A stretch of 64,000 nucleotides of DNA from Peronospora farinosa. Lineage: Eukaryota > Oomycota > Peronosporomycetes > Peronosporales > Peronosporaceae. Made by a program: the position numbers and the translations under genes. Positions within the stretch are counted from its first letter, which is position 1. Every line of letters starts with the position of its first letter. Shown piece by piece: positions 52,894-62,952 of the stretch. The notes beneath the pieces were generated by a model. It saw only the letters and a list, made by a program, of their open reading frames with translations. It had not been told where the DNA came from and did not search any database. The DNA lies in assembly GCA_947646735.1 (NCBI GenBank), contig CANTFK010000085.1, positions 62,001-126,000 on the forward strand. The letters run 5' to 3'.

Positions 52894-53421
52894 ATGATGT
52901 CGACTTCGACTCGTCGTGTTGTCCGTGCCCTTCACACTTCATCACGTCTATTAGCCGCTCCTGCTACTGCTGCTACTGCTACTGATCAAGTTTCTACTTC
53001 TTCTTCTACCAAAGTAACACTAAATCTGACTACACCTTATCAGGCTTTTTACAAAAGTGCAGAGGTCGACCTTGTTCAGATTCCTGGTGTGATTGGAGAA
53101 TACGGTGTGACTGCTGGTCATACGCCTGTATTGGCACAACTGAAGCCTGGTGTCATTAAGGTGCACGTTGAACGTGAGAAGGACGTGCAGAGCTTCTTTA
53201 CAGCTGGTGGGTTTGCACTTACGCACGCCAATTCGGTCACGGACATTGCGTGTGTGGAGCTCGTCAAAGTCGAGGATATTGACCCGGAAGCGGCTCAAGC
53301 GGGTCTTATTAAATACCAGACGCAATTGGCTTCAGCTCCTGAAGGATCGGAAGAGAAACTTCATGCGCAGATTGGTGTGGACACTCATGCGGCGATGGTA
53401 GCTGCAGTCGTGAGCAACTAG
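52894..53421 (+). CDS. ATP5F1D: Mitochondrial F1-ATP synthase delta subunit (175 aa)
   Basis: The first 35 residues (MMSTSTRRVVRALHTSSRLL) are rich in Arg, Ser and Ala without acidic residues, a typical matrix presequence. Residues about 42-125 form the beta-sandwich domain with LTTPYQAFY, VDLVQIPGVIGEYGVTAGHTPVLAQLKPGVI and FFTAGGFA, characteristic of the delta subunit (homologue of bacterial epsilon). The C-terminal helical hairpin follows. It sits in the central stalk of F1 and couples rotation to catalysis. Length is normal for the family, there is no intron, and the start is the first ATG. Confidence 0.95.
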   Translation: MMSTSTRRVVRALHTSSRLLAAPATAATATDQVSTSSSTKVTLNLTTPYQAFYKSAEVDLVQIPGVIGEYGVTAGHTPVLAQLKPGVIKVHVEREKDVQSFFTAGGFALTHANSVTDIACVELVKVEDIDPEAAQAGLIKYQTQLASAPEGSEEKLHAQIGVDTHAAMVAAVVSN

Positions 53422-54085
53422 ACAGATGATGGATGATGTTTGACTAGCTTGACGCTCTTTGAAAAGACAGCAATTCATTACCAGTCTGGGCACAACGTCG
53501 TCTTGAAAGGCACGTGTGTTTGATTACTTGCGTCAATGTTGCTATTTGTTTCTTGCTTGGTTGTGGCCACTTGTTTGTCTCAAAGAGGTTTTGACTGATA
53601 GCGAGACATGATGTACTGGTGCTTGAATGCTAATGCTCATACTATAAACGTAGCAGGAGATCGAGGAAAATGGACGCACGCGTCACGAAACAGTACCAAG
53701 AACTTATTGGATGGAGACTGTACATCTTATTGTTTATAAGTTATTTTTCAGTGTTTCTCTACGCACACAGTACTGATACAGTACTGATAGGAAGCGACAG
53801 CGCCTCGAACTGACGTCGGAAATCGTCCCTCAACATCACGATCAGATTGTCCTCGCAGTCGACCTTGCTCTTTTTCTCGGTCTTGTGCCACGTATCCGCT
53901 CGCTCTCTCAAATGTTTTTCGCAATCATCTCCTTGTTTTTCCTAAGCACTTGATCAATGCCGAGCCCTCCCAAAAATCGTAATTGGGCCCGGTCATACTT
54001 TACATCTATCCACATTGTACAAGCAGCACTCCTCACATGCAATTGCGACACACCGCTGCAGCCACAATTGCACTCTCAAAAAAGA
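53422..54085. other. Intergenic between convergent genes, no gene seen
   Basis: 664 bp between the ATP synthase gene and the convergent HAD-like gene. It holds 3' UTRs. No repeat or conserved frame recognised. Confidence 0.4.
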
Positions 54086-54944
54086 TTATGCGCTACCATT
54101 GAGCATCTCCCATGTAATTTGCAGATCGAGGTCCCCCTCGTGCGTACACAGGTGCTCCATATTAGCAAGGATCAGCTCCACCTCCAGTTGCAGCTCTCGG
54201 ATCTTCGGGTAGGCTACAAATTTCATAGACTTGCCATGGCACGCATCAATTGCCTGCATTTTGACGTTGATCAGTGCCTCGCGCTCCGTAGGGCCATCTC
54301 CAAGCGAGATAACATGTCGCGGCATACCCGCCGAGTTTTCCTCACTGTACGACTCCCACATTGGAAAAACCTCGTTGTTAAAAGCCTCCACTTTCCATCG
54401 ACGTGGGCAGTCTGGATACAAGTACTCGTACGTGGAACGTGCCGAGATGACTTTAATCCGTGAGTTGAAAAATGGCACAACGCTTGGCATGAATAGCGAC
54501 GCCGACAGCTCAACCCAGCCGGTCTCAGCTGCCGTCACAATGACCACACGTCCATAAGACAGTGCTGACTCTAACAGTTGCACGACCGACTCCTCCAACT
54601 CCTTGAGCTCAGCTTGCACGTCATCCGGAATCTCTGGCTCTTCATTAATGTACTTGGGACAGAGACCAAGCTTAGCAATAGCCGATGACGCCATCAGAGT
54701 GTCATCTACAAAGGTAAAGAGGGAGCAAAGAGTGAGAAGACTGAGTACAATGTTATATAAAGCTACAAAGAGAGCGATAGCAGCAGCCACACTCACCCCA
54801 ATCAAAGAAAATGACAACGTCTTCCAAATTGTGTTTGTTACTACAGGGACTCAGGACAGCACCAACGTCGTAGCTGTCGAGTGAAAGACTGCTGCACACG
54901 TCCTCAACGCACACATCTGCGTTCGTGTTTCTATTGGGTGCCAT
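54086..54944 (-). CDS. HAD-superfamily-like protein (255 aa, two exons)
   Basis: Exon 1 is 54,944-54,797 (MAPNRNTNADVC...) and exon 2 is 54,705-54,086; the 91-bp intron has GTGAGT and TTTGTAG. Joining gives VVIFFDWDDTL, the DxD phosphatase-type nucleophile motif of the HAD fold, split by the intron at the middle Asp. VVIVTAAE resembles HAD motif II, RRWKVEAF may hold the lysine, and ISLGDGPTE resembles the acidic motif (GDxxxE). Substrate is unknown. A membrane-like stretch in the raw exon 2 frame (before 54,705) is intron and not part of the protein. Ends EMLNGSA. Confidence 0.85.
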
Positions 54945-56195
54945 AATGACTGCGTCTGTTCTACCGAGTGGATGAACAAGTGAGCAAAGAATATCAACAA
55001 ACAAACGTCGTCAAGTCGTTCTACTCTACAGTCGAGTGACTGTAACAGACACAAAGAAAAAATCAAGTCGAAGCAATCACATAGTGTTAGTTTTAAAGCG
55101 TCTTGTGTGTTCAATATATATGAGAAATGGATTCAAATCTACCACATGAAGACACTTACGTTCGTTCAATTGTTGTGTTTACTACAAAGAGGAAGAGCAC
55201 GAGTGAGTGAGTAAGTGAATGAGTACGTACGTACGTACGTATGCGATTAAAACGCTCTTGTCTCTGCTAACGTTACAATCTGAACTGACTTCCTAAGAGG
55301 TCAGTACATGACAGAAAGGCTTGTTATTCATTAGAACCAATAGAAAACGTGCATTCTAAAAAGCTGGTCAGGCAGTTATATTTTACCCAATCAGAACGAT
55401 ACAAAGTGCCCGGCTATCACACACCACATGGCTTCCTCTCTGTATATGACCATATTATGATGGTGGCTGTTCATAATCTTTGGTGTTTTATCCTCAACAT
55501 GGGACAAAGCTGTCAGTCTGCGACATCTTTTCAGGACAGTAAGAAACTCAAGAGATGAATGAACTTATTGTTCGAGTCTTTCCGACAAAGCCAGTGTTTC
55601 TAAACGCACAAACTGTACAGATTTATTCACCGAACTTATTCGCATTGGTGTGGAATAGCAAGAAACAGTAGTGGCCGTGACGTATGAAAACATGTGCAAT
55701 ACATCCCTATAGATGACCAGCTTCCGACTTGCGGGGAAGGGTTCGTTTGCAAGAATATAAAACAGCCGTTACTTGCCGCTCATTTGGTAGAATGTATTAA
55801 TTTAGTGTAAAGTCAATGATTTGACAAATTCAGCAAAAATCTAAAGATAAATTACGAATATCTTACCGTGGTACTATAAAATACATTATCAAAAACCACT
55901 TCAAGGTAACGATTTATCTGGACAAATGGCATCTCAAGATTCTAAGAGCAATTTTTGGACGATAGTTGCCATGCACTTGCTTTGCCTGACTAAAGAAGGA
56001 AATTTACTGCAATAATAAGCTAGTTTTTGATTCTTTAACACTCGGCCGACAAATGTCTTGCTCAATTATTGCAGCCAAAAGCTACAAACAGAAGCAAAAG
56101 GGTGCGCACTACTGGTGCGATCTAGATCCTCCGTCCGCATTTTCAGTCTAGAATCTATAGCATATAAACATAACTAATTTGTATAAACCGATATA
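54945..56195. other. Intergenic, AT-rich, no gene seen
   Basis: About 1.25 kb between a divergent HAD-like gene and relic sequence. A short GTAC simple repeat occurs at about 55,222-55,241. A 69-codon frame at 55,349-55,558 has no support. Confidence 0.4.
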
Positions 56196-56335
56196 TGTCG
56201 CTACGCAGCTTCTCCACCTCTTCATGCGGAGACACTGCACTTTCTTTGTCGATTAGCGACTCCTTGAATCTCAAATTGTGCTGCTATATTAACGCCGTCT
56301 GTCCTTGTTAAAGTCGCTCGTATTTATTTCGGGAC
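56196..56335 (-). pseudogene. Degenerate copy of part of the coiled-coil gene
   Basis: About 140 bp resemble 61,125-61,263 inside the coiled-coil gene in the same orientation: CAGCTTCTCCACCTCTTCAT, then GCACT, CTCCTTGAAT, and CTCGTATTT followed by TTCGGGAC are shared. Small indels break the frame. It corresponds to about residues 470-515 of the source. It is a local duplication relic 5 kb away. Confidence 0.8.
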
Positions 56336-56363
56336 GTACCATCTGCAGTGGTAGATTTGCCAC

Positions 56364-56624
56364 GGTACGGTAGAACATACGGATAGGTACGGTAGAACAT
56401 ACGGATAGGTACGGTAAACTTTACGGATCAGTACGGTAGAATTTACGGGTAGGTACGACAGGACTTACCGATAGGTACGGTAATTTTAAATTGGTAGGTT
56501 ACAGATAAGTACGGTAGAATTTACGGGTAGGTACGATAGAATTTACGGGTAGGTACGACAGAACTTACGGGTAGGTACGGTAGAACGCTCGGGTAGGTAC
56601 GGTAGAACGCTCGGATAGGTACGT
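56364..56624. repeat. 22-bp minisatellite (GGTACGGTAGAACATACGGA-type)
   Basis: About 11 imperfect units, first at 56,364 and 56,386. Variation is mostly in the middle (acatac, atttac, acgctc). It lies just past the 3' end of the PDZ-ankyrin-FYVE gene. A Tyr/Pro-rich minus-strand frame through it is incidental. Confidence 0.85.
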
Positions 56625-56767
56625 CTACAGTTAGTTCCGACGGCGTATGTAGTAGCACAACAATTTGGTTTTGGTTTTTAATACGACGTTCCCATCGTCT
56701 CTTGATCATTCACTTTTTCTGTGTCTTTCGTCGTCTATTGCTACTATGAGTCACCATTTCCTACACC

Positions 56768-58957
56768 TCACTTATCTCCACGACGACTTGCTTCTTGTTC
56801 CTTTAGCAATTTCTCCGGATTCACTTCGTCCCACTCGATATTAATCACACGACTAATAAACTTCGACACGTCGCTCTTCTCTGGCTCCTCGTTGCGTTCC
56901 TTAAACACATTGTAGCATGTCTTACACACGCGTTTCTGGTCACGATTCGCTGCACCACGACGAGTGCGACCGGGAAAACCCATTGGAAATCGGAACATTT
57001 CAACGTGTAGTGCAGAGCACTCGGCGCAACAGAGACGGCCGCAGTGCGTGCAATTGTGCTCACGGTACCCAAACTTGAACTTTTGATGACACAGCATGCA
57101 CTCGGAACGCTCCTTCTTCGTAATGTGAGTGGGTGGGAAGTAAATGTGAGAAATCAGGTACCGAAGGTCCTTCCGGCGCAGCTTTTCAAACACGCTCTTG
57201 CCCTCGGCGTCCTCAACGTCCATTTTAGCTCCTGCTCGCACGAGTGCACCAGCAATATTCAATCGTCCCGTACTGATAGCAGTATGAATAACCGTGTGGC
57301 TGTCGTGCATGTCGTTCGGATTGGCACCGTATTTGAGGAGCATACGAGGGATGATCACGCTATCGTCCTTTGACGTGATCACCGAAATGATCAGTGGTGT
57401 AAACTTCCGGCTGTTCTTTACGTTCGCACTTGCACCGTTCTCCAAAAGTAGGTGCACGATAGCTGGTGTCTTCGTGGCTGCAAAGTGCAGCGCTGTGTTG
57501 CCCTTGTCGTCCTCAACATTGATAATGTCCTCAATCGGCTTGTACTGCTCCAAAATCACCTTCACTAGCGGCGCCTTGCCACTCTTTACCGCAAGATGCA
57601 AGCCCGTTTGGCCGTGGTTCGGCTCCCGATTCAACAGGGCCTCGGGGCCGTCCACACGTAAGTGCTGCACCACGCCGCGAAGGTTGCCTTTCGCACACAT
57701 TTCGTGTAGAGCACCGATTGGGTGGCTCTTCACAAGCGGAGCCGTGCTATCCATGGTTACGCGGACCGAAGGCCGTGGTGCATCCGTGTTGTTCATGGAT
57801 GAACTCATCGAAGACGACATCGAGCTAGATGACATGTCTGATGGACGCACTTGGCCACTTGCGTGAGGAGGTGACGCATGGCGATTTTCAGACGAGAAAT
57901 CACTCACGTTGTCAACTGCGGCAATACCCGTCGCCTCCTCAGCATCAGGAAGAATTGGTACGGCATCTCCCTTTGTTTCAACGGAGAAATGTCCAAGCAT
58001 CGCAACTGTCGAACCACTCTTGTTGCGCTGGAACCGCTCTTTGCTTCGCTTCTCGTTTGGTGCAACACCTTGCGTGTCTTTCTTTTCCTCCTCGTCGACA
58101 TCCCAACCGGCATCAACATCAAAGCTGTCATCACGCCACGAGTCACGTGACTCGCGTGATGCACGTATTGACCCATCTTCAAAGCCAAGGTCGTTCACAC
58201 CTGCCGTGAGAACCAAACCGTCTAAATCGCGAAGATCCTCCTCCGGCTGAGAGCTGGCCGCTGCCATAGGATCCAGCTTAAGATCTTCGTCGGGTGTAAA
58301 TTCTTCGTGATCGTTGAATGCAAGAGGCTCGGGGGCAGCCGACTTTGTCATTGGCGTCATGGCACTTTGGCGCAGAGATGGCACTGGGGGCTCTGGAAAT
58401 TCTGACGGTATTGTGTGCACAGGCATCGAGGCACGATCCGGATGCGGCGGTGCGTACGCACTTGAGCCATGAGGGTACGATAAAGGAGCCGAGGAACCCA
58501 TGGGGCTAGTAGGGCCTTGTGCATTACCAGTCGTGATAACGTACGTGCTCTTCCTAGGCACTGAGACGGGAACATTGTCTACTACTGGTGAGATCTTCTT
58601 AAATCGAAGTGTAGCCGGTAGATCACATACTTGTAAATAAGCCACAACATCGTCCAGATTCATTTTTGTCGTATCCTTTACATTAATAGAGAGCAACAAA
58701 TCCCCCGGTCCAACATTCTTAATACCAAAGGGAAATCCTTTACCCGTAACACGACTCACAGCAACACCTCCGTCTCCACTTTCAATAGTTGTAAGTGCTA
58801 CACCCAAATCACCTCCTTCCCAAATGAGTTGATACTCAATCATTTCATCGGTATTGGAATCCACAACCGACTCGACAAAACTTCCTACTAAATCCGTATA
58901 CTCAGCTGCCTGTTCCTGCATCCAATCAGGTGTATCACCCGCATACTCCTTGCTCAT
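56768..58957 (-). CDS. PDZ-ankyrin-FYVE domain protein (729 aa)
   Basis: A single exon from an ATG at 58,955-58,957. Residues about 40-125 form a PDZ-like domain (GGDLGVALTTIES, GFPFGIKNVGPGDLLLSIN). Residues 130-410 are disordered, Ser/Asp/Pro-rich. Residues about 420-600 hold ankyrin repeats (GQTGLHLAVKSG, GNTALHFAAT, IVHLLLENGASANVK). Residues about 620-695 form a FYVE-type zinc finger with CMLCHQKF, YREHNCTHCGRLCCAECS and CKTCYNVF; the core is RxHNCTHCG where most FYVE fingers have R[R/K]HHCRxCG. FYVE fingers bind PI3P on endosomes, so an endosomal scaffold is likely. Such domain combinations are typical of oomycete genomes. Weak PI3P binding is possible because of the altered basic motif. 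Confidence 0.88.
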   Translation of the reverse strand: MSKEYAGDTPDWMQEQAAEYTDLVGSFVESVVDSNTDEMIEYQLIWEGGDLGVALTTIESGDGGVAVSRVTGKGFPFGIKNVGPGDLLLSINVKDTTKMNLDDVVAYLQVCDLPATLRFKKISPVVDNVPVSVPRKSTYVITTGNAQGPTSPMGSSAPLSYPHGSSAYAPPHPDRASMPVHTIPSEFPEPPVPSLRQSAMTPMTKSAAPEPLAFNDHEEFTPDEDLKLDPMAAASSQPEEDLRDLDGLVLTAGVNDLGFEDGSIRASRESRDSWRDDSFDVDAGWDVDEEEKKDTQGVAPNEKRSKERFQRNKSGSTVAMLGHFSVETKGDAVPILPDAEEATGIAAVDNVSDFSSENRHASPPHASGQVRPSDMSSSSMSSSMSSSMNNTDAPRPSVRVTMDSTAPLVKSHPIGALHEMCAKGNLRGVVQHLRVDGPEALLNREPNHGQTGLHLAVKSGKAPLVKVILEQYKPIEDIINVEDDKGNTALHFAATKTPAIVHLLLENGASANVKNSRKFTPLIISVITSKDDSVIIPRMLLKYGANPNDMHDSHTVIHTAISTGRLNIAGALVRAGAKMDVEDAEGKSVFEKLRRKDLRYLISHIYFPPTHITKKERSECMLCHQKFKFGYREHNCTHCGRLCCAECSALHVEMFRFPMGFPGRTRRGAANRDQKRVCKTCYNVFKERNEEPEKSDVSKFISRVINIEWDEVNPEKLLKEQEASRRGDK

Positions 58958-59661
58958 GTTTCTTGTATAATAAGCTCTATATACTTCCTTACTCCAGTAC
59001 TTGTTTCAATGACGTTGTCAATCCACTTGTGACGTTTCTTGAGTCTTGAGGCTTGAGTCTTGAGTCTTGAGTCTTGAGTCTTGAGGCTATAATAATAATA
59101 ATAATAATAATAATAGCTGAGCACTTTGTGTACAGTTCGTGTACTCCATACGTCGTCGTGACGTGGCTTACCAAATCTTTACTTAACTGTGTTGCTAACA
59201 CGAAATCGCCACATATACTCGACACTTATTAGTAAGTCTCTATAATATACAAAAAAATGTACACTTGTAAATGATGCGTCGATGTTATGAAAACGACATT
59301 GAGATGTGCAGTTTTTAATTTTTTATCATAGTTGCTTTTTTTTTGCTGAGCTGATGATGCTAATGTTCGATTTTTTAGTGAGGATGAAGGGCTGTTTGAT
59401 ACTACGAGACGACGATTTGGATCGCCAGATCGTAGAGAGTTTGCGACTTGTAGGGACGCTGGTTTGTCAACAACGTGACGATTGTCCGTTTTTTAACGCA
59501 ATTACAACGCAACGAGAGTGTCTACTTCAACTTTACAATTTGTTACAAAGACGAACCATGTGTCTTATATTATCCGCTGATTGTTACAAATTACTACACG
59601 TACGTTGCGTTACAAACAGCAAAGTTCTTTGCACGTACTCAAGCCCTAAAACTACATAAAA
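58958..59661. other. Intergenic with simple repeats
   Basis: TTGAGTC-type direct repeats (7-bp unit gagtctt, about 59,039-59,087) are followed by (ATA)n at about 59,088-59,115. From 59,306 to 59,660 overlapping plus-strand frames read like protein in short stretches but none has a recognisable domain or start. The 3' part overlaps the end of the coiled-coil gene on the other strand. Confidence 0.4.
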
Positions 59662-62600
59662 TTAAGGATGAAGCTGTTGCATCTGCGCTGAAAAGTCCGA
59701 AATGCGCTCCAGATTACTCAATAGGTGCTCCATCTCTTTTCCCGGCGTCATGGTCGGCCTGATGCTCGATGCGGAGCTCGACGAGAGCAATTCTTGCGGC
59801 TCCTGCTGCTGCGAATGATTATGGTGGTGATCCGGGGACAGCGAGGTCGTCGTAGGGACCGTGGATTGGTCGCTTCTATTCACTGGGGTGCCTGCGCCGC
59901 TACTGTCTCGAGAGCGCCGCCTTCGACTGGAAACCGAGCTGCTAGATCGATCGCTGCTGCATTTGTCCTGGCCTTGACGTTGACATACTGAGAGAGTACG
60001 CTGTAGCTTTGTGATGGCTGCGTTCCGCTCTTGAAGATCGCGCAACAGCGTCTTCTCGTTGGCAAGTAGCACGGCACACCGTTTGCGCTCACTATCCATC
60101 TGGTGCTGCAGCGCCTCGATTTCTTCAACTAACTCCGCCGTGTGATCTTCCATGGTCGCCTGCATTTCATCGCGACACCGTACAAGAAGACGGACTCGTT
60201 TTACGGCCTCGTCACGTTGTTGTTTTACCACAATGTAGTCGTTCTGTACGTCATCTAGCTTCTGCCGAAGGTTGTTGATCTCGATTTGATAGCTTTCTTT
60301 CAAGCATGTCACATCATTCAGTTTTCTCTGAAGATCGCTTACGGTGTTGGATTCCATTCCGTTGCGACGATGAATCTGTCCAAGTTGTGTTTCTAACACC
60401 TTTACCTGGTCCTTGTAACTTTTCATTTGAGAGCTCAACGCCACCAAGTCTGTTTGGTCCACCTTGGATTGCTTCGCAAACCCGATCACCTTCTCGCCAA
60501 GCTCAAAGTTTCGCTGGCCAGCATTTTCAATGCGATGCATGAGCTGACTTATCTCGCGCTCCATCTTCTTTCGTTCCTTCAACAGTTTCTGCTCACGGAT
60601 CGTGATCTCTTCCTGTCCCTTGTCAATTCGTTTGGTTGCGTCAACAAACTGGGTTTCAAGACGAGAGAGATCGCGCTGAAGGACCTCCAACTCCTCATCT
60701 TTTTGCTTAAGAGATAGCTCGGTCGCATGTGTTCTCTCTTTCCAAGTTGCGTTTTCTTCTTCAAGCGCATTGATTTGCTGCTTCAGAGACAGCTTATCCT
60801 GTTCCAACTGTTCAATCCGAGAGCGAAGATTGTCGGCCTTACGTACTTCCGTCTCCACTCGGCTTTCAAAGCGCAAGCGCACATCAGTGACTGCTCCTTC
60901 CCACGACTCTTTCTCTTGTTGTAGCAAGGCCACTTGGCGTTCATTACCCTTCAACGACGTGATGATCTCCTCTTTTTCAAGAAGCTGACGGTACAGCTCG
61001 TCAATCTTCTCATTCTGACGCGTAACTTGATCCCGGTTGTTACTGTTGGTGCGATCCAGCTCCTCCGCCAGCATTTGCCGTTTGGTTTCTAAAGCCAAAC
61101 TATCTTTTTTTATCCGAGTCAGTTCGCTGCGCAGTTTCTCCACCTCTTCATGCGCAGACGCCGCACTCTCTTCGTCGTTCAGCAACTCCTTGAATCCGAA
61201 ATCAAGCTGCTCTACTAACGACGTCCGGCATTGCTCAAGCTGCTCGTATTTACTTCGGGACTGACCAAGCTCAGATTCCAGTCGGCTAATCTTCTCTCGC
61301 AACTGTCGGATGTCGTACTCAGTCTGCTTTTGCTTCTCGTCTCGTCCAAGAATGTCGTTTTCCAGTTTGCGAGCAGCAAAGTCTTTCTCTGCCAGTCGCT
61401 TTCGCAGCAGCTTGAGCTCCTGCTTCAACGATTGGGCCTCCGATATCAAACTATTCTTTTCGTCCATATACTCACTGCGAAGGCGTTCCTTTAGCGATGC
61501 AACTTCATTACGAAGCGTCGATACTATCATTGTGTGGTCTTTTGCGGTCAGCCGTGATTTCGCAGTTTGCAGCTCCGCCTTGGTGGTCTCTTTTTCCTTG
61601 CATAAGCTGGAAATCTCGCATTGTAGGTCACTCTTTTCGCGCTGCAGCGTTGACACTAAAGCCATTAGTTCCTGTCGTTGTGCCTCAACTTCCTTTTTCG
61701 AGCTGTCGTCCGATGCAAGCAGCTGTTCTCGAAGAGTCAATAGATTGTTCGCGTTGTCCAGCTTCAGCTGCATCTCCTTAATCTCGCTGTTTTTGCGCTC
61801 AACTTCAAGCTGAGCTGCCGACACCTCAGCAGCAAATACCGCCAACTTCCCTCGCAGTTCCTGAATTTCTGTTTCTTGTTTTCGCTTGGTATCTTCCAAG
61901 CTATTCAGCTTTTTACGAATGCTATTGATCTCCAATGAAAAGCATGAGCTGCTGACCTGTTCACTGTAGCTGTGTCCTGCACTGTGTAGCAACGTCTGCA
62001 GCTCAGCGCGCAATCTCGCATTCTCGTCACTATTTGACTGAAGTTTTTCCAGCTGCTGTTGCATCACTGTCTTGTCCTGTTGCAGTTGCTCACACTCGTG
62101 CTTAGTATCACTCAGTTCCTGCTCCAGTTCAAGGCACCGCGTCTGTACCTCCGCCTCTTTGCGCTGCATCTTAATTTCCAGCTGTTCAATGGCCTGCGAG
62201 AAACTCGTAAGTGTATGCTTGGCATCTTTCAACTGCCTCTCTAGCTCTTTCTTCTGTCGCTCCAGCCGTGTACGATCCCTGTCCCAACCACTCTTTTTCG
62301 CCTGCAGTGCGTCCAATTTGTCGCCCAAGGCACGGTTTTCACTGGCCAATTTCGCAACAGAGGCCGTGCCCTTATCCCCATCAGCAAGTGGTAGACAGCG
62401 TCTTAATGTTACGAGCTCTTGACGTGCACGTTCTTCTCGCTGACGATAGAATTCAACCTGACAAGTCAAAGCTTCGATTGTACCTTTTTGTTCAGCATGA
62501 AGCTGGTCCAACATGGAACCAAAGGAGTTTGGATCATCAGCTGTAAATTTATGAAGAATACTACTATTACTTGTCATGCTATTGTTTTGACTACGTGGCA

Positions 62601-62670
62601 TGAGATCCCGCTTGTCCGTCGTGGCACTTGAAAGCGAGTCGCTAGAGCTACTGGGACCATGTAGGATCAT
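59662..62670 (-). CDS. Long coiled-coil protein of unknown function (1,002 aa)
   Basis: A single open frame from an ATG at 62,668-62,670. Residues 1-55 are Ser/Thr-rich. Residues about 55-890 are continuous heptad-type coiled coil with few prolines (for example RTRLERQKKELERQLKDAK and the EQLEIKMQRKEAEVQ region). The last 110 residues are Ser/Arg/His-rich (SSSVSSRRRRSRDSS) and end MEHLLSNLERISDFSAQMQQ. No ATPase or other enzyme motif is visible. It could be a centrosomal, basal-body or Golgi tether protein; the sequence does not decide. A partial relic of residues about 470-515 is at 56,196-56,335. It is divergent from the MetRS gene. Confidence 0.85.
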   Translation of the reverse strand: MILHGPSSSSDSLSSATTDKRDLMPRSQNNSMTSNSSILHKFTADDPNSFGSMLDQLHAEQKGTIEALTCQVEFYRQREERARQELVTLRRCLPLADGDKGTASVAKLASENRALGDKLDALQAKKSGWDRDRTRLERQKKELERQLKDAKHTLTSFSQAIEQLEIKMQRKEAEVQTRCLELEQELSDTKHECEQLQQDKTVMQQQLEKLQSNSDENARLRAELQTLLHSAGHSYSEQVSSSCFSLEINSIRKKLNSLEDTKRKQETEIQELRGKLAVFAAEVSAAQLEVERKNSEIKEMQLKLDNANNLLTLREQLLASDDSSKKEVEAQRQELMALVSTLQREKSDLQCEISSLCKEKETTKAELQTAKSRLTAKDHTMIVSTLRNEVASLKERLRSEYMDEKNSLISEAQSLKQELKLLRKRLAEKDFAARKLENDILGRDEKQKQTEYDIRQLREKISRLESELGQSRSKYEQLEQCRTSLVEQLDFGFKELLNDEESAASAHEEVEKLRSELTRIKKDSLALETKRQMLAEELDRTNSNNRDQVTRQNEKIDELYRQLLEKEEIITSLKGNERQVALLQQEKESWEGAVTDVRLRFESRVETEVRKADNLRSRIEQLEQDKLSLKQQINALEEENATWKERTHATELSLKQKDEELEVLQRDLSRLETQFVDATKRIDKGQEEITIREQKLLKERKKMEREISQLMHRIENAGQRNFELGEKVIGFAKQSKVDQTDLVALSSQMKSYKDQVKVLETQLGQIHRRNGMESNTVSDLQRKLNDVTCLKESYQIEINNLRQKLDDVQNDYIVVKQQRDEAVKRVRLLVRCRDEMQATMEDHTAELVEEIEALQHQMDSERKRCAVLLANEKTLLRDLQERNAAITKLQRTLSVCQRQGQDKCSSDRSSSSVSSRRRRSRDSSGAGTPVNRSDQSTVPTTTSLSPDHHHNHSQQQEPQELLSSSSASSIRPTMTPGKEMEHLLSNLERISDFSAQMQQLHP

Positions 62671-62952
62671 ATTTCGAGTATGAAAGTCTGCGACGTGGCG
62701 TAGACGAGTTTACTAGTTTTACATGTATTTGTACAATATGTAATAATGTTACGGACTGTAGCGAATAATTACTGATAAAGTAGGCAGCAGTAAAAAATCG
62801 ACTGCAAAGACTATGATGAGGATGGGATGGCCATCTATTTAGGGCGGGCGATTGGGGCCATGTCGAATATCTACCAATAAGATGTCGTATATCGTCTTTA
62901 TTTTTAACCAGTCAAGTACCACGTGGTTTTTTTGCTCACGGATGCTTGGAAT
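62671..62952. promoter_or_regulatory. Divergent intergenic region
   Basis: 282 bp between the coiled-coil gene (minus) and MetRS (plus). It is AT-rich, includes a CCAAT word near 62,873, and must hold both promoters. Confidence 0.4.

Noticed and set aside
54706..54817. N-terminal membrane segment on the HAD-like protein
   Set aside because: The hydrophobic run is the intron read through; splicing at GTGAGT/TTTGTAG restores the DxD motif.
59306..59762. Two overlapping plus-strand frames as a gene
   Set aside because: No domain, frame changes, and the 3' part is antisense to the coiled-coil gene.
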